The notes under the pieces are model-generated. The model saw nothing but the letters and a program-made list of their open reading frames with translations, searched no databases and was not told where the DNA came from. 7,391 nucleotides of DNA from Bifidobacteriaceae bacterium (lineage in GTDB: Bacteria > Actinomycetota > Actinomycetes > Actinomycetales > WQXJ01): the NCBI GenBank assembly GCA_031266115.1, contig JAISBQ010000215.1, positions 1-7,391 of the forward strand, written 5' to 3'. The stretch's first letter is position 1; each line of letters starts with the position of its first letter. Below are positions 6,784 through 7,391 of the stretch, in pieces. Both the position numbers and the translations under genes were made by a program.

Positions 6784-7391
6784 GAGATGGTCTCCTCGGC
6801 GACGTTGGGTTCCTCGCCGGTCTCCGCGGGGACCTCGGATCCCTCCGGTACCGGCACCTGATCGACGGGGACCAGCGCAAATGTCATGCCATGGATCGTG
6901 AAAACCTCCGTGACCTCGGCTGAGGCGCCGTCCGCGCGCCCGCTGGACCACGACATGCTCGGGGCCAGGAACATTCGGATGTCCGGACCTTCGCCTTGCA
7001 GCGCGGCTGTGTATGTCTTGGCGGCATCGAGCGAACCGGCGACGGTCAACGTGATGGGGTACATGTACAGACCCCGCGGCGGGTCAGGCAGGGCCGGTGG
7101 CTCGGTGCCATCTGGCGCGACAGGCAGCTCCGGCATGGTGTCCACGGGAGCCGGCGCCCCGATCTGGACCGACTGCACCACGAGGCCAGCAGAATCCGCC
7201 AACTCCGACAGGTACCGCGTAAAGCTCGCCAACTCCAACGACGTGGGGAATTGGCCGCGCAACGCAGCAAGGCGTGCCTGGAGTTCCCCGAGGCGCTCGG
7301 CGTCGGCACGCAGGTCGGCGAGCTGGACTCGAAGCCGGTCGTTCTCCTCCCGTGCGCTGAGAATCGAGGCACGGGCCTCAGCCGTCCGGCT
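6780..7391 (-). CDS. pilO: PilO-like type IV pilus alignment-subcomplex protein (partial, C-terminal 203 residues)
   Basis: PilO is an inner-membrane protein with one N-terminal membrane helix, a coiled coil and a ferredoxin-like domain outside; with PilN and PilM it links the motor to the pilus fibre. The frame is open to the right edge, so the start and membrane helix are outside the window. The first 45 visible residues are a charged heptad-like helix (ILSAREENDRLRVQLADLRA and on), followed by LRGQFPTSLELASFTRYLSE (44-63) and LADSAGLVVQSVQIGAP (64-80), the typical PilO junction of coiled coil and first domain helix and strand. A Pro-rich insertion follows (about 81-107), then MYPITLTVAGS (110-120), a helix DAAKTYTAALQ (122-132), and an acidic Pro/Glu-rich tail (about 179-203). 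Family sequence identity is always low, so the call rests on pattern and on PilB/PilT in the same operon. A TTG at 7262 is not a credible start because the coiled coil runs straight through it. The stop overlaps the next ATG by ATGA. Confidence 0.8.
   Translation of the reverse strand, partial: SRTAEARASILSAREENDRLRVQLADLRADAERLGELQARLAALRGQFPTSLELASFTRYLSELADSAGLVVQSVQIGAPAPVDTMPELPVAPDGTEPPALPDPPRGLYMYPITLTVAGSLDAAKTYTAALQGEGPDIRMFLAPSMSWSSGRADGASAEVTEVFTIHGMTFALVPVDQVPVPEGSEVPAETGEEPNVAEETIS
6791..6797 (-). promoter_or_regulatory. Shine-Dalgarno of the RCC1-propeller gene
   Basis: GAGGAGA on the minus strand lies seven bases before ATG 6783, inside the end of the PilO gene. It decides the start against the 56-codon in-frame upstream extension, which begins inside PilO and encodes no signal peptide at its own N-terminus. 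Confidence 0.75.

Noticed and set aside
6784..6951. In-frame 56-codon N-terminal extension of the propeller protein.
   Set aside because: It would bury the signal peptide internally; ATG 6783 has a strong ribosome site.
1..7391. Promoters, terminators, tRNA genes, CRISPR arrays, insertion sequences or attachment sites.
   Set aside because: None seen. Genes overlap throughout and no direct or inverted repeat array, T-tract hairpin or transposase motif was found by eye.

Overview
The window is 7.4 kb of GC-rich DNA, and every supported gene lies on the minus strand. Third-position GC bias, Ala/Arg/Val-rich proteins and long spurious open frames on the other strand suggest a high-GC actinobacterium. 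That is an inference from composition and from a histidine-kinase-like fold of actinobacterial style; I cannot name a genus.

Read in the direction of transcription (right to left), the layout is: the C-terminal part of a PilO-like pilus alignment protein (7391-6780, start outside the window); a secreted seven-bladed RCC1-type beta-propeller protein (6783-5146); a protein with a histidine-kinase-like core whose catalytic residues are lost (5149-3479); a soluble PAS plus degenerate chemoreceptor-tip protein (3482-2091); the pilus extension ATPase PilB (2094-400); and the N-terminal third of the retraction ATPase PilT (400-1, continuing outside the window).

There is no intergenic DNA. Four junctions are ATGA overlaps of 4 bp and the last is a TGATG overlap of 1 bp, so all six genes look like one translationally coupled operon. 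No promoter or terminator is visible.

The backbone (PilO, PilB, PilT) is an ordinary retractile type IVa pilus machine. The unusual part is the block of three non-core genes between pilO and pilB: one exported propeller and two cytoplasmic proteins resembling signalling proteins (a kinase and a chemoreceptor) without the residues those families normally need. A working hypothesis is a pilus-dedicated sensing and control module: the propeller acts outside the membrane, perhaps as a PilY1-like tip or adhesin protein, while the PAS/receptor-like protein and the pseudokinase modulate PilB/PilT inside. PilB's N-terminal MshEN domain keeps the exact spacing of the c-di-GMP motif but not its key residues, so motor control may have moved from c-di-GMP to these partners. 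That functional link is inference; gene order, coupling and residue losses are read directly.
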